From Glycomyces terrestris (GTDB lineage: Bacteria > Actinomycetota > Actinomycetes > Mycobacteriales > Micromonosporaceae), in NCBI RefSeq assembly GCF_003933745.1, contig NZ_RSEB01000005.1, forward strand, positions 312,475-376,474: DNA of 64,000 bases. The letters run 5' to 3'. The notes below the pieces were generated by a model. That model saw only the letters and a program-made list of their open reading frames with translations, ran no database searches and was not told the origin of the DNA. Within the stretch, counting starts at the first letter, position 1. Each line of letters begins with the position of its first letter. Positions 32,193 through 41,347 of the stretch are shown here, one piece after another. The position numbers were made by a program, and so were the translations under genes.

Positions 32193-33089
32193 TCAGGGCC
32201 GGTTGAGCCATTCGATCAGTTCGGGAGGGCCCATCGTCCGCACGCGCTCGGAGTAGCACTCGAGATCGGCCTCGCTCAAGACCTCTGCCGCCGCCCCCGA
32301 TCCTCCCCTCCGGAAGAACGCCTCGCGGCTCTTCATCACGCCCGACGGGTCGGGCGCGAAGCGGTCGGCCTTCGACTTCATGTCCGCGAAGGTCGCGGCC
32401 TTCACCAGTTCCGGCCAGCGCTCCGGATCGACCTCGATCTCGAGCCAGTCCGCGATGCGCCGCATCTCGCGCTCGAGGTCCGCGGCGAGGTCGGCATAGT
32501 GGACGAGCAGGAGGTTCGGTTGGTCGCGCCGGTTCCAGGCGTCGCCGAGATGGTGCATGACGCCGGGAAGGGCGTCGAGGTCGTCGCGCGGGCCGGCTTC
32601 CCTGCGGATCCAGCCGGCGAGCCACTGGGCGAGCGGCCACGGCGGCTTCGGCTTGCTGCCGGGTTCGGGTCGGGGAGCGCCGACGAGGGCGCGGATGCGG
32701 TCGTGATCGAGGTTGTTGCCCTGGTGGTAGAGGGATACTGCGGCGTCGAGGGGGTGCCGGGCGGCGACGATGTAGCGGGTGTCGGGGCGCAGGGGAATGC
32801 CGTCGAGCGGAGTGTGGGTCTTCATGACGCGGCGGTGGGACTGGGCCGCGAGGCGGGCGTGCATCTCGGCTTCGGGGACGACGAGCCAGTCGACCCACGG
32901 GGAGAGTTCGTGCAGGGGCGCGCCGAGGTCGGGCGTCTGGAGCACGAGGAGGGCGACGATGGCCTGGGTCCAGGTGGTGCCGTGCTTGGAGCGGGTGCTG
33001 ATGACGATGTCGCCGGAGCGGGGCGGGAGGCGGAGCCAGCGGGCGGAGTCCTCGTCGCGGGACTGGTACCGGTGCGGTGCGTCGGGCAT
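32193..33089 (-). CDS. Sulfotransferase domain protein
   Basis: The 298-residue product is a PAPS-dependent sulfotransferase. The 5'-phosphosulfate loop is VISTRSKHGTTWTQAIV, a KTHTPLDGIPL strand follows, and the 3'-phosphate motif is IVAARHPLDAAVSLYHQ. The C-terminal FRRGGSGAAAEVLSE corresponds to the RKG-type segment, here less canonical. Substrates may be small hydroxyl compounds. The ATG at 33089 is chosen because the minus-strand TACGCT (33096-33101) ends 6 nt upstream, a leaderless geometry. Confidence 0.88.
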   Translation of the reverse strand: MPDAPHRYQSRDEDSARWLRLPPRSGDIVISTRSKHGTTWTQAIVALLVLQTPDLGAPLHELSPWVDWLVVPEAEMHARLAAQSHRRVMKTHTPLDGIPLRPDTRYIVAARHPLDAAVSLYHQGNNLDHDRIRALVGAPRPEPGSKPKPPWPLAQWLAGWIRREAGPRDDLDALPGVMHHLGDAWNRRDQPNLLLVHYADLAADLEREMRRIADWLEIEVDPERWPELVKAATFADMKSKADRFAPDPSGVMKSREAFFRRGGSGAAAEVLSEADLECYSERVRTMGPPELIEWLNRP

Positions 33090-33220
33090 GCCCGGAGCGT
33101 AGGCCGGGTCCGCCAACGCGGCGATCGGATTCGGTCGCCTGCCGCCGCGGCGGTTGAGCGGGGGCGGGCGGCTCTCTACGATGGAGTCGACGACCGTCTA
33201 TCTCCAGGAGTGCGATTCCC

Positions 33221-33763
33221 GTGGCCCTCAACTCGTCCATGGTCCCGCTCGGCACGGCCGCGCCGGACTTCTCGCTGCCGGACCTCGACGGCGCGCTGCG
33301 GTCGCTGGCGGACTTCGACGCCCCGGCGCTGCTGGTGGCGTTCACGTGCAACCACTGCCCGTACGTGCGGCACATCGAGCAGGTCTTCGGGTCGTTCGCG
33401 GCCGGGCGGGCGGACCTCGACGTGGTGGCGGTGTGCTCGAACGACGCCGAGAGCCACCCCGACGACGGGCCGGTGGGCCTCGCGGAGCAGGCGGCGCGGG
33501 CGCAGTGGGCGTTCCCGTACCTGGTGGACGCGTCGCAGGAGGTCGCGCGGGCGTACAGCGCGGCCTGCACGCCCGACTTCTTCCTGTACGGCCCCGACCG
33601 CAAGCTCGCGTACCGGGGCGCGTTCGACGGTTCGACGCCGGGCAACGGGGTGCCGGTGACCGGGGAGTACCTCGCGGCGGCGATCGAGCAGGTCCGCAAG
33701 GGCCGGCCGGTGCCCGAGCCGCACTACCCCTCGACGGGGTGCGGCATCAAGTGGCGGGCCTAG
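33221..33763 (+). CDS. Thioredoxin-like (AhpC/TSA-redoxin fold) protein
   Basis: The 180-residue product has the peroxiredoxin/thioredoxin pattern APDFSLPDLDGALRSLADF and a CxxC site in FTCNHCPYVRH near residue 45. Late in the chain are TPDFFLYGPDRKLAYRGAFD and a C-terminal CGIKWR. It belongs to the thioredoxin-family proteins that carry CNHCPY. GTG 33221 has AGGAG 9 nt upstream, and TACGAT (33177-33182) is a likely -10. Its TAG stop overlaps that of the convergent amidohydrolase within CTAG. Confidence 0.88.
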   Translation: MALNSSMVPLGTAAPDFSLPDLDGALRSLADFDAPALLVAFTCNHCPYVRHIEQVFGSFAAGRADLDVVAVCSNDAESHPDDGPVGLAEQAARAQWAFPYLVDASQEVARAYSAACTPDFFLYGPDRKLAYRGAFDGSTPGNGVPVTGEYLAAAIEQVRKGRPVPEPHYPSTGCGIKWRA

Positions 33764-34938
33764 ACGAGGGCGCCGTCGCGGGCGACGACGCGGCCGCCCT
33801 TGACGACGAGCCGGCGCGGGTGGTGTTCGAGGACGGCCTCTGAAGGGTTGCGGCCCTTGACGGCCACGAGGTCGGCGGTGTCGCCCGGTGCGAGGCCGTA
33901 GCCCTCGATCTTGAGCAGGCGCGCGCCGCCGAACGTCGCCGCTTCGAGGGCGAGTTCGATGTCCGCGTCGCGGCTGAAGCCGGCGTTGCGGGCGAACCAC
34001 TGGGTGCGCTGGAGCAGGTCGCCGGTGCCGTAGGGGCTCCACAGGTCGCGCACGCCGTCGTTGCCGATCCCCATGGTGACGCCGGCGGCGTCGAGTTCGC
34101 GCAGGGGCAGGATCTGCTTGGGCGCCACGGAGGTCAGGCCGATCTCGAGTTCGGCGAGGTCGGCGATGAGGCGGGCGCGGGTGGCGTCGTCGGCGTCGCA
34201 GAGGGCGAAGGCGTGGCTGATGACGACCTTGCCGGCGTAGCCGAGGGCGCGGGTGCGCTCGATGATGAGGTCGAACTCGTGGACGCCGAGGTCGCCGCCG
34301 TCGTGGAGGTGGATGTCGATCTCGGCGCCGTACTGGGCCGCGAGGGCGAACACGAGGTCGAGGTGGGTCTCGGCGTCGAGGTCGAACCCGGCCGGGTCGA
34401 TGCCGCCGATGCACTTGACGCCGGCCTTGAGGGCCTCCTCGAGGAGGTCGGCGGTGCCGGGGCTGACGAGGATGCCGGTCTGCGGGAAGGCCACGAGCTC
34501 GACGTCGATGCGCCCGTCGAGGCGGCCGGCGGCTTCGAGGACCGCGTCCACGGCGCCGGTGCCGATCCCGGGGTCCACGTCGACGTGCGAGCGGGCGTGG
34601 GTGGTGCCGGAGGCGACCATGTTCGCCAGGAGCGCGGTGATGTAGTCGGGGTTCGGGACGCCGAACTCCGCGCGGCGGTCGCGGCCGTAGGCGATGGCGG
34701 CGGCCAGGCCCGGGCCGGCGGTGCGCGGCACCCACGGCCCGCCCCACAGCGTCTTGTCGACATGGGCGTGCGCGTCGACCAGCCCGGGGATGACGACGGC
34801 GCCGTCGAGGTCCTCGACGTGCGCGCCCTCGGCGTCGAGCGCGTCGCCGAGGGCGGCGATGCGGCCGTCCCGGACGAGGAGGTCGGTGCGGCCCTCGCGG
34901 CCCCAGAGCCGGGCGTCGCGCAGGAGCAGGTCGGTCAT
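33760..34938 (-). CDS. Amidohydrolase, cytosine deaminase-like
   Basis: The 392-residue metal-dependent hydrolase has the HxH motif in VDAHAHVDKTLWGG, a second ligand set in DIHLHDGGDLGVHEF, VISHAFAL, and the distal Asp in GIGNDGVRDLWSPYGTGD. These match the CodA-like branch, which deaminates cytosine or related rings. The exact substrate is not certain. AAAGGAC precedes the ATG. The gene is divergent from a GntR regulator, and two GGTATACC sites lie in the gap. Confidence 0.86.
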   Translation of the reverse strand: MTDLLLRDARLWGREGRTDLLVRDGRIAALGDALDAEGAHVEDLDGAVVIPGLVDAHAHVDKTLWGGPWVPRTAGPGLAAAIAYGRDRRAEFGVPNPDYITALLANMVASGTTHARSHVDVDPGIGTGAVDAVLEAAGRLDGRIDVELVAFPQTGILVSPGTADLLEEALKAGVKCIGGIDPAGFDLDAETHLDLVFALAAQYGAEIDIHLHDGGDLGVHEFDLIIERTRALGYAGKVVISHAFALCDADDATRARLIADLAELEIGLTSVAPKQILPLRELDAAGVTMGIGNDGVRDLWSPYGTGDLLQRTQWFARNAGFSRDADIELALEAATFGGARLLKIEGYGLAPGDTADLVAVKGRNPSEAVLEHHPRRLVVKGGRVVARDGALV

Positions 34939-34967
34939 GGGTCGGTCCTTTCGCCACCGGGCACCGC

Positions 34968-35002
34968 AGTTAGCGGTATACCGTTAACTCAGACGGTATA
35001 CC
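34968..35002. promoter_or_regulatory. GntR (FCD-type) operators
   Basis: A 22-bp palindrome with one mismatched pair (34968-34989, arms AGTTAGCGGTA and TACCGTTAACT) contains GGTATACC at 34975-34982. A second GGTATACC is at 34995-35002, exactly 20 bp on, on the same helix face. GTATAC-centred sites are typical of FadR/FCD-type GntR regulators. The pair lies between the amidohydrolase and gntR genes. Confidence 0.75.
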
Positions 35003-35036
35003 TTTGACGGGTTTCCGTCCACCGAGAGGGAGCGAG

Positions 35037-35712
35037 ATGAGCCGAGCCGACCAGGTCTACCGGGCGCTGCGCGAGCGCATCGTCACCGTCGGGCTGCGCC
35101 CCGGCGCGCGGCTCATCGAGCGCGACCTCGCCGCCGAGTTCGAGGTCTCCCGCATCCCGCTGCGCGAGGCGCTCCAGCGGCTCGCCGCCGACGGCCTCGT
35201 CACCGCCGTCCCCGGCCAGGGCAGCATCGTCACCGTCCCCACCCCGAAGGACATCGCGGACCTGTTCGACGTGCGCGCCGGGCTCGAACCGGTCGCCGCG
35301 CGGCTCGCCGCCGCGAACGCCGGACCCGAGGACCTGCTCCGGCTCAAGGAGTGCGTCCTCCCCCGCGCCGACCCCGAGTCGCGCACCGAGGCGAACGCGG
35401 CCTTCCACCGCGAGCTCGTGGCCGCCGCCGGGAACCCGCTCCTCGCGCAGATCATGGAGCCGCTGGAGGCCCGCATGCGGTGGGTCTTCCACCTCACCGT
35501 CGAACGCGACCCCGTGCGCCAGCGCGAGGAGCACGCCGAACTCCTCGACGCGCTCATGGAGCCGGACCCGGACCGGGCCGCGGCGATCGCGTACGCGCAC
35601 GTCGAGGACGGCCGGGCGTTCACCCTGGAGGCGGCCCGCCGCTGGCAGCTGGAGGCCGTGGACGCGCGGGAGGCGACCCGCACGCGCCGCCGCCGGGTGG
35701 GCGCGGAGTTAG
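35037..35712 (+). CDS. GntR-family (FCD domain) regulator with a frameshift at its 3' end
   Basis: The N-terminal winged helix (DQVYRALRERIVTVGLRPGARLIERDLAAEFEVSRIPLREALQRLAADGLV) and the FCD domain, with its Asp/His metal residues (DLFDVRAGLEP, NAAFHRELV, EEHAELLDAL, HVEDG), are complete to about 35650. In the given frame no stop occurs until 36626, across the antisense of maf. One base out of frame, a TAG at 35710-35712 overlaps the maf stop within TTAG, just as CTAG does at 33760. I infer that the gene ended there and that one base was gained in the GCC/GGG-rich tail, either naturally or through a sequencing error. Function is probably intact. Confidence 0.7.
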
Positions 35713-36329
35713 CGCCAGAGCTGGTGCAGGGCGATCTCGAGTTCGCCGAGCATGTTGCGCAGCAAGGGCATCGAGAGGCCGATCACGGTGCCGGGGTCGC
35801 CGTCGATGCGGTCGATGAAGGCGGAGCCGTAGCCGTCGAGGGTGAAGGACCCGGCGACGTGGAGCGGCTCGCCGGTGGCGACGTAGGCGGCGATCTCCTC
35901 GTCGGAGACCTCCGCGAAGTGCACGACGGTGCCGGAGGCGCGCACGATCTGCCGGTCGGCCTCGGTGTCGATGAGGCAGTGCCCGGTGTACAGGGTCCCG
36001 GAGTTGCCGCGCATGCGCTTCCAGCGGGAGGCGGCCTCCTCGGGGCCTTCGGGCTTGCCGAGGATCTCGTGCCCGAAGTGGAGCACGGAGTCGCAGCCGA
36101 GGACGAGGGAGCCGGGGGCGACCTGGTCGAGGACGGCCTGGGCCTTGAGCTCGGCGAGGGTGCTCGCGAGCTCGGCCGGGTCGTGGCCCATGACGCGGCT
36201 CTCGTCGACGCCGGAGACGATGACGAGCGGCTCGATGCCGGCGGCCTTGAGCAGTTCGCGGCGCGCGGGCGACTGCGAGGCCAGGACGAACGGGCGCGCC
36301 GCCTCGCTCCGCGGAGCGGGCCGGCTCAA
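35709..36329 (-). CDS. maf: Maf-family nucleoside triphosphate pyrophosphatase
   Basis: The 206-residue product has FVLASQSPARRELLKAAGI, the catalytic GCDSVLHFGHEILGKP, and HFAEVSDEEIAAYVATGEP and SFTLDGYGSAFIDRIDGDPGTVIGLS. Maf proteins hydrolyse modified or canonical nucleoside triphosphates and affect septation in some bacteria. The TTG start at 36329 overlaps the accE stop as TTGA, which suggests coupling. The order accE-maf is typical of actinobacteria. Confidence 0.93.
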   Translation of the reverse strand: MSRPAPRSEAARPFVLASQSPARRELLKAAGIEPLVIVSGVDESRVMGHDPAELASTLAELKAQAVLDQVAPGSLVLGCDSVLHFGHEILGKPEGPEEAASRWKRMRGNSGTLYTGHCLIDTEADRQIVRASGTVVHFAEVSDEEIAAYVATGEPLHVAGSFTLDGYGSAFIDRIDGDPGTVIGLSMPLLRNMLGELEIALHQLWR

Positions 36330-36535
36330 CGGTCCATCCCGCGGCGGGCGGGGACGGCGGTGTCGCGCCAGGAGCGGCGCACGCGCAGCTTCAGGCCGGG
36401 GTTCTGCCAGGAGGCGCGGCGCGCGGGCGCCTCGGACTCCTCGACCGGCCGCGGCAGGGCGGTGATGAGGCCGACCAGGGCGGCCAGCTCCTCGTCGGTC
36501 GGGTTGCCCCGGAGGACCTTGAGCTCCAGACCCAT
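36326..36535 (-). CDS. accE: Acyl-CoA carboxylase epsilon subunit
   Basis: The 69-residue product matches the small epsilon subunits that help assemble actinobacterial acyl-CoA carboxylases: an N-terminal VLRGNPTDEELAALVGLITAL and a basic tail with SWQNPGLKLR and SWRDTAVP. Its Shine-Dalgarno GAGGAG lies in the last codons of the upstream NYN gene, 4 nt before its own start. It is followed by maf with a 4-nt overlap. Its partner accD lies one gene further upstream. Confidence 0.9.
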   Translation of the reverse strand: MGLELKVLRGNPTDEELAALVGLITALPRPVEESEAPARRASWQNPGLKLRVRRSWRDTAVPARRGMDR

Positions 36536-36539
36536 CGCG

Positions 36540-37553
36540 CTACTCCTCGTCGTAGTCGAACTCGCGGTGCACCCGCTCCCAGAACCCGTCGCGGACCCAG
36601 ATCCGCGCTTCGGGGTGGTCGCGTAGAGAGTAGCCGAGTTCCTTCTCGGCTTCCACCAGCAGCTCCTTGTCGATGACGGTGGGCAGCTGGGGGCCGGGCA
36701 GGAGGTCGGCTATGTTGTCGGCGCCCCTGGTCAGGAGCCATTTGTGGCCGACGTACTCGCCGATGGAGCGCACGGTCTCGGGGTCGAGCTTCTCCCCGGT
36801 CTGGGTGGTGCGCACGAACTTGGGCCGGGCCGACTCGGCCTGGGCGAGCGCGTCGGCGGCGGTCATGGTGACGGCCACGGACTGGCGGGTGCCGAAGACG
36901 ACCGCGGGGTTGGGGACGCGCGGCTCGGGCTGGGCCATGGGGGCGCCGACCATGCCGTGGGTGGCCGCGGCGGCGGTGCCGCTCTTGGTGAAGTACGCCC
37001 GGAGCTCCTCGGCCTCGATGGTCTCGACGGTGTCGGACTCCCACACGAGGCGTTCGGCCTGGTTGGTGCCGTAGGGGGGTTCGACGCCCCAGAGGTGGAC
37101 GCGGACGCCGTAGGCCTGGGCGACCTCGACGGCAGGGACCATGTCCTCGTCGCCGGCGAGGAGGATGGCCTCGTGGATGGCGCGGTGGCGGGCCAGGAGC
37201 TCCAGGTCGGAGCGGATCTGGGCGTCGACGCCCTTCTGCTGGCCGCGCGAGTTGAGGTTGCCGAGGCGGACCTTGACGTAGTCCATGTTCGCGATGACGC
37301 GCTGGTCGACGGTGGGGACGCGGTCGCGGGCGGCGTCGAACCAGTAGAGGCGCAGCAGCTCGCCGTCGGAGAGGCGGATCGCGGCGCGTTCGATGAGGGA
37401 CTTGATGAGCTTCTCGGCGTCGACGCGGTAGTCGCGGCGGGAGGTGGCGTCCAAGAGGAGTTCGGCCGCGGCGGCGTAGAGGTAGCCGACGTCGATCAGG
37501 ATCGCGTACCGCCGGGACGGCAGTCCGGGAAGCACTCCTCCGATTGGTGTCAT
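36540..37553 (-). CDS. NYN-domain protein (PIN-like ribonuclease fold)
   Basis: The 337-residue product has a NYN/PIN-like domain (about residues 15-190): YAILIDVGYLYAAAAEL with the first acidic residue, RLYWFDAARDRVPT, then GVDAQIRSDLELLARHRAIHEAILLAGDEDMVPAVEVAQAYGVRVHLWG with the remaining acidic cluster. The C-terminal third may bind RNA. Members are putative metal-dependent ribonucleases. ATG 37553 has GGGAG 8 nt upstream; a Met 6 codons earlier is also in frame. A hairpin at 37575-37593 lies in the leader. The gene sits between accD and accE, an unusual place. Confidence 0.82.
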   Translation of the reverse strand: MTPIGGVLPGLPSRRYAILIDVGYLYAAAAELLLDATSRRDYRVDAEKLIKSLIERAAIRLSDGELLRLYWFDAARDRVPTVDQRVIANMDYVKVRLGNLNSRGQQKGVDAQIRSDLELLARHRAIHEAILLAGDEDMVPAVEVAQAYGVRVHLWGVEPPYGTNQAERLVWESDTVETIEAEELRAYFTKSGTAAAATHGMVGAPMAQPEPRVPNPAVVFGTRQSVAVTMTAADALAQAESARPKFVRTTQTGEKLDPETVRSIGEYVGHKWLLTRGADNIADLLPGPQLPTVIDKELLVEAEKELGYSLRDHPEARIWVRDGFWERVHREFDYDEE

Positions 37554-37574
37554 CGCCCACACTCCCAACATCCG

Positions 37575-37593
37575 GCGGGACGATTCGTCCCGC
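37575..37593 (-). promoter_or_regulatory. Leader hairpin of the NYN gene
   Basis: GCGGGACG (37575-37582) pairs with CGTCCCGC (37586-37593) around a 3-nt loop, 21 nt upstream of the start codon. In RNA it would form a compact stem beside the ribosome site. It could serve autoregulation by the encoded nuclease, but that is only an idea. Confidence 0.5.
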
Positions 37594-37775
37594 TTCCCCC
37601 AGCTGTATAAGACGGTACCCGGATCGGACTCCGGGGATGGGAGTGGTGCGTGCCGCTTCGCGCGGAAATGCGGTTTCCGCCGGTAGCCGGGGCGCGGACG
37701 GGGCGGGACGCGGGGAGTCCTCACCGGATCGGGTGAGACGGGGGCGGCGCGGCCCGGCCGCGCCGCCCGTCCGGT

Positions 37776-39350
37776 CTAGAGCGGGATGTTGCCGTGCTTC
37801 TTCGCCGGCAGCTCGTCGCGCTTGGAGGCGTTCATGCGCAGGCCGCGCACGAGCTGGGCGCGGGTCTCGCGCGGCTGGATGACCGCGTCGATGAGGCCGA
37901 GCTCGGCCGCGACGTACGGGTTGTTCAGCTTCTCCTCGTACTCGGACATGAGCTCGGCACGCTTGGCCTGCTCGTCGTCGGCCTTCGCGAGCTCGCGGCG
38001 GTAGAGGATGTTCACCGCGCCCTGCGAGCCCATGACCGCGATCTCGGCGGTCGGCCACGCCAGGCACAGGTCGGCGCCGACGCCCTTGGAGCCCATGACG
38101 CAGTACGCGCCGCCGTAGTCCTTGCGGCAGACGACGGTGAGCTTGGGGACGGTGGCCTCGGCGTACGCGTAGATGAGCTTCGCGCCGCGGCGGATGATGC
38201 CGTCGTGCTCCTGCGAGGTGCCCGGGAGGAAGCCGGGGACGTCGACGAAGGAGATGATCGGGATGTTGAACGCGTCGCAGAAGCGGATGAAGCGCGCGGC
38301 CTTCTCGGAGGCGTCGATGTCGAGGCAGCCGGCGAAGTGCATCGGCTGGTTCGCGACGACGCCGACGGGCCGGCCGTCGAGGCGCCCGAACCCGGTGAGG
38401 ATGTTCTTCGCGAACAGCGACTGCGTCTCGAGGAACTCGCCGTCGTCGAGGACGGCCTCGACGATCTTGTGCATGTCGTACGGCTGGTTCGCGGAGTTCG
38501 GGATGACCGTGTCCAGCGCGAGGTCGTCGGCGGTGAGGTCGAGCTCGAAGTCCTTGGACTCGTAGGCCGGGGGCTCGTCGAGGTTGTTCGACGGCAGGTA
38601 CGACAGCAGGTGCTTGACGTACTCGAGCGCGTCGGACTCGTCGGAGGCGAGGTAGTGGGCGTTGCCCGCGACCGCGTTGTGGGTGCGCGCGCCGCCGAGC
38701 TCCTCCATGCCGACGTCCTCGCCGGTCACCGCCCGGACCACGTCGGGCCCGGTGATGAACATGTGGCTGGTCTGGTCGACCATGACGGTGAAGTCGGTGA
38801 TCGCCGGCGAGTACACGGCGCCGCCCGCGCAGGGGCCCATGATGAGCGAGATCTGCGGGATGACGCCGGAGGCGCGCACGTTCCGGAAGAAGATGTCGGC
38901 GTACCCGCCGAGGGACGCGACGCCCTCCTGGATGCGGGCGCCGCCGGAGTCGGAGATGCCGATGATCGGGCGGCCGGTGCGCAGCGCCAGCTCCTGGATC
39001 TTGGTGATCTTCTCGCCCGAGACCTGCCCGAGCGAGCCGCCGAGGACGGTGAAGTCCTGGGCGTAGACGCACACCTCGCGGCCCTCGATGGTGCCGTAGC
39101 CGGTGACGACGCCGTCGCCGTAGGGCCGGTTGGCCTCCATGCCGAAGCTGGTGGAGTGGTGGCGGCGCAGGCTGTCGAGTTCGACGAACGACCCCTCGTC
39201 GAGCAGTTCCTCCAGCCGCTCGCGCGCGGTGCGCTTGCCCTTCTCGTGCTGCTTCTCGATCGCCCGGGGGTTCCCGGTGGCCGCTTCGGAGAGGCGCTCG
39301 GCCAGGTCGGCGAGCCGCCCGGCGGTCGTGTGGAAGTCGATGTCGGTCAC
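37776..39350 (-). CDS. accD: Acyl-CoA carboxylase beta (carboxyltransferase) subunit
   Basis: The 524-residue product is a PccB/AccD5-like carboxyltransferase. It has the N- and C-terminal crotonase-like halves, with [20 protein letters not shown], the oxyanion-forming [16 protein letters not shown], and later [20 protein letters not shown] and [14 protein letters not shown]. With a biotinylated alpha subunit, it carboxylates acetyl- or propionyl-CoA. The minus-strand TACGAT (39358-39363) ends 7 nt before GTG 39350, so the mRNA is probably leaderless. It is divergent from birA, which biotinylates the partner subunit, and accE lies downstream beyond the NYN gene. Confidence 0.95.
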   Translation of the reverse strand: MTDIDFHTTAGRLADLAERLSEAATGNPRAIEKQHEKGKRTARERLEELLDEGSFVELDSLRRHHSTSFGMEANRPYGDGVVTGYGTIEGREVCVYAQDFTVLGGSLGQVSGEKITKIQELALRTGRPIIGISDSGGARIQEGVASLGGYADIFFRNVRASGVIPQISLIMGPCAGGAVYSPAITDFTVMVDQTSHMFITGPDVVRAVTGEDVGMEELGGARTHNAVAGNAHYLASDESDALEYVKHLLSYLPSNNLDEPPAYESKDFELDLTADDLALDTVIPNSANQPYDMHKIVEAVLDDGEFLETQSLFAKNILTGFGRLDGRPVGVVANQPMHFAGCLDIDASEKAARFIRFCDAFNIPIISFVDVPGFLPGTSQEHDGIIRRGAKLIYAYAEATVPKLTVVCRKDYGGAYCVMGSKGVGADLCLAWPTAEIAVMGSQGAVNILYRRELAKADDEQAKRAELMSEYEEKLNNPYVAAELGLIDAVIQPRETRAQLVRGLRMNASKRDELPAKKHGNIPL

Positions 39351-39392
39351 GCTTCGGATCGTATCGACTGCCCGAGTGGCTACGCTATGCGC

Positions 39393-40190
39393 GTGGACAC
39401 ACCGACGAGAAAGCCACTGGACCGGCACGCCCTCTGGTCGCTGTTGTCGGAGAAGTCCGACTTCTGGACCGAGGTCGACGTGGTCGGCGTCACTGGCTCG
39501 ACGAACGCGGACCTGGCGGAGGCCGCCCGGCACGGCGCCGGGCAGGGCCGGGTGCTCCTCGCCGAGGAACAGGTGAGCGGCCGCGGGCGCCTCGACCGGC
39601 GCTGGGAGAGCCCGGCGCGGGCGAGCCTGATGATGTCGTTCCTGCTGCGGCCGACGCTGCCGCGCGAGCAGTGGGGGACGCTGAGCATCGCCGCCGCGGT
39701 CGCGCTCGAGGAGGCCCTGCACGCCGTGTGCGCGGTCCGCGCGAAGCTGAAGTGGCCCAACGACGTCCTCATCGGCGGCAGGAAGGTGTGCGGCATCCTC
39801 GCGCAGGCCGAGGGGAGCGCGGTGGTCGTGGGCGCGGGCCTGAACGTGTCGCAGACCGAGGCGGAGCTGCCGGTCCCGGGGGCGACCTCGCTGCTGCTGG
39901 CCGGGGCGGCGACGCTCGACAGGGAGGAGATCGCGGCGGCGTTCCTCGCGCACGTCGCGGCCGTGTACCGCACCTGGGAGGAGCAGGGCCCGGCCTCGGT
40001 CGTCGAGCGCTGGGAGCGGAACTCGGACACCCTGGGCCGCCAGGTCGCGGTATCGTTCCCGAACGGCCGCAGCCTCACCGGCCGAGCCGTCGGCATCGAC
40101 GCCGACGGCCGCCTGCGAGTGGACCCCGGGGACGGGCCGGTGGAGACGGTCGCCGCCGGCGACGTCGTCCACCTGCGGCCGCGGGCGTGA
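39393..40190 (+). CDS. birA: Biotin--[acetyl-CoA-carboxylase] ligase
   Basis: The 265-residue product has the ligase core: [26 protein letters not shown], then [12 protein letters not shown] (the GRGR nucleotide loop) and [18 protein letters not shown], with a C-terminal SH3-like domain ending [15 protein letters not shown]. There is no N-terminal DNA-binding domain, so it is a class I ligase. TACGCT (39381-39386) ends 6 nt before GTG 39393; the ATG at 39387 is in frame but would sit inside the spacer. Divergent from accD. Confidence 0.94.
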   Translation: MDTPTRKPLDRHALWSLLSEKSDFWTEVDVVGVTGSTNADLAEAARHGAGQGRVLLAEEQVSGRGRLDRRWESPARASLMMSFLLRPTLPREQWGTLSIAAAVALEEALHAVCAVRAKLKWPNDVLIGGRKVCGILAQAEGSAVVVGAGLNVSQTEAELPVPGATSLLLAGAATLDREEIAAAFLAHVAAVYRTWEEQGPASVVERWERNSDTLGRQVAVSFPNGRSLTGRAVGIDADGRLRVDPGDGPVETVAAGDVVHLRPRA

Positions 40191-40215
40191 ACCCGCGTCC
40201 GAGAGGAGTGGCGCA

Positions 40216-41220
40216 TTGACCGACCAGGCGAACGGCGGGCAGGCGGCGCCCGGGACCCGGCCGGCCCGGCAGCCTCCGGGCGCGCGCACCGGCCTCGACG
40301 CCGACGGCGAAGGGCTGTACCGGCTCCTGCTGTCCCGCGCCGACGCGACCGTGGCGCAGCTCGCGGCCGAGTCGGGGCGCTCGATCGAGCACGTCCGCAC
40401 CGTCCTGGCGCGCCTCGTCGACGAGGGCTTCGCGGTGATGGTCGCCGACTCGCGCTTCCGGGCCGTGGGCCCCGACGCGGTCCTCGGCGGGCGGATCGCC
40501 TCCCAGCTCGGGGAGGTCCTCGGCGAGTACGAGGCGCTGCGCGAGCTGCTGGAGATCCACCGGGCCGGGCCCGGCGGCGCGTCCGGCGGGCACTGGGAGG
40601 TCGTGACCGGGGCCGTCGCGATCCGCTCCCGGCTGCGCCAGCTCAAGGCCGGGGCCGAGCGCAGCCTGCGCACGTTCGTGCGCCCGCCGATGGTGCTCCC
40701 GGTCCCCGAGGACCGGCTGCACCAGGACCTCCAGGCCCGCGGCGTGTGCCACAAGATCCTGTTCGACCGCTCGGTGCTCGACATCGACCCGTACGCCGAG
40801 TACCTGCGGCACGCGCTCGACTCCGGCGACGAGGTCCGGTTCGCCAAGCGCCTGCCGCTCAAGCTCCTCGTCGTGGACGACCGCACCATCGTCATGGAGG
40901 AGCCCGGCGGGGGCCGGCCGCGCGCGATCGTCACCGGGAACCGCGCGATCGTGGAGCTGGCCGCGGCCCTGTTCGAGCAGCTGTGGTCGAGCGGCATCCC
41001 CGCCACGACCGCGGCCTCGGACGGCGTGCGCCTCGACGAGGACGACGCGGTGCTCCTCGGCCTGCTGATCGCGGGCCTGACGGACCAGTCCATCGCGTCC
41101 AAACTGGGCATCGGACTGCGGACCGTGCAGCGGCGGGTCCGCGAGCTCATGGACCTGGCCGATGTGGACACCCGCATCCAGCTCGGCTGGCACGCGGCGA
41201 AGAACGGCTGGGTGCCTTAG
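40216..41220 (+). CDS. TrmB-like/LuxR-type HTH regulator
   Basis: The 334-residue product has an N-terminal TrmB-like winged helix ([38 protein letters not shown]), a middle domain of unknown ligand (about 110-250), and a C-terminal LuxR-type HTH ([38 protein letters not shown]). This two-HTH layout is widespread in actinobacteria and often without a known role. TTG 40216 is preceded by GAGAGGAG at a spacing of 7. It follows birA by 25 nt and may be co-transcribed with it. Confidence 0.85.
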   Translation: MTDQANGGQAAPGTRPARQPPGARTGLDADGEGLYRLLLSRADATVAQLAAESGRSIEHVRTVLARLVDEGFAVMVADSRFRAVGPDAVLGGRIASQLGEVLGEYEALRELLEIHRAGPGGASGGHWEVVTGAVAIRSRLRQLKAGAERSLRTFVRPPMVLPVPEDRLHQDLQARGVCHKILFDRSVLDIDPYAEYLRHALDSGDEVRFAKRLPLKLLVVDDRTIVMEEPGGGRPRAIVTGNRAIVELAAALFEQLWSSGIPATTAASDGVRLDEDDAVLLGLLIAGLTDQSIASKLGIGLRTVQRRVRELMDLADVDTRIQLGWHAAKNGWVP

Positions 41221-41347
41221 GGTCCGGGCGCGAGCGTCGCTCGGGACCGCGCGCAATCGTGGGGAAAGGGCCGGTGACGAAGTGTTGTACTGTGCTTTTG
41301 AACAATTCACACCGCCCCCGCCCGTTTCTCACTCCTGGAGGTCCGCA

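Noticed and set aside
36330-36626. The last part of the 530-residue GntR read-through protein
   Set aside because: It is antisense to accE and the end of the NYN gene, has no family features and depends on the lost gntR stop.
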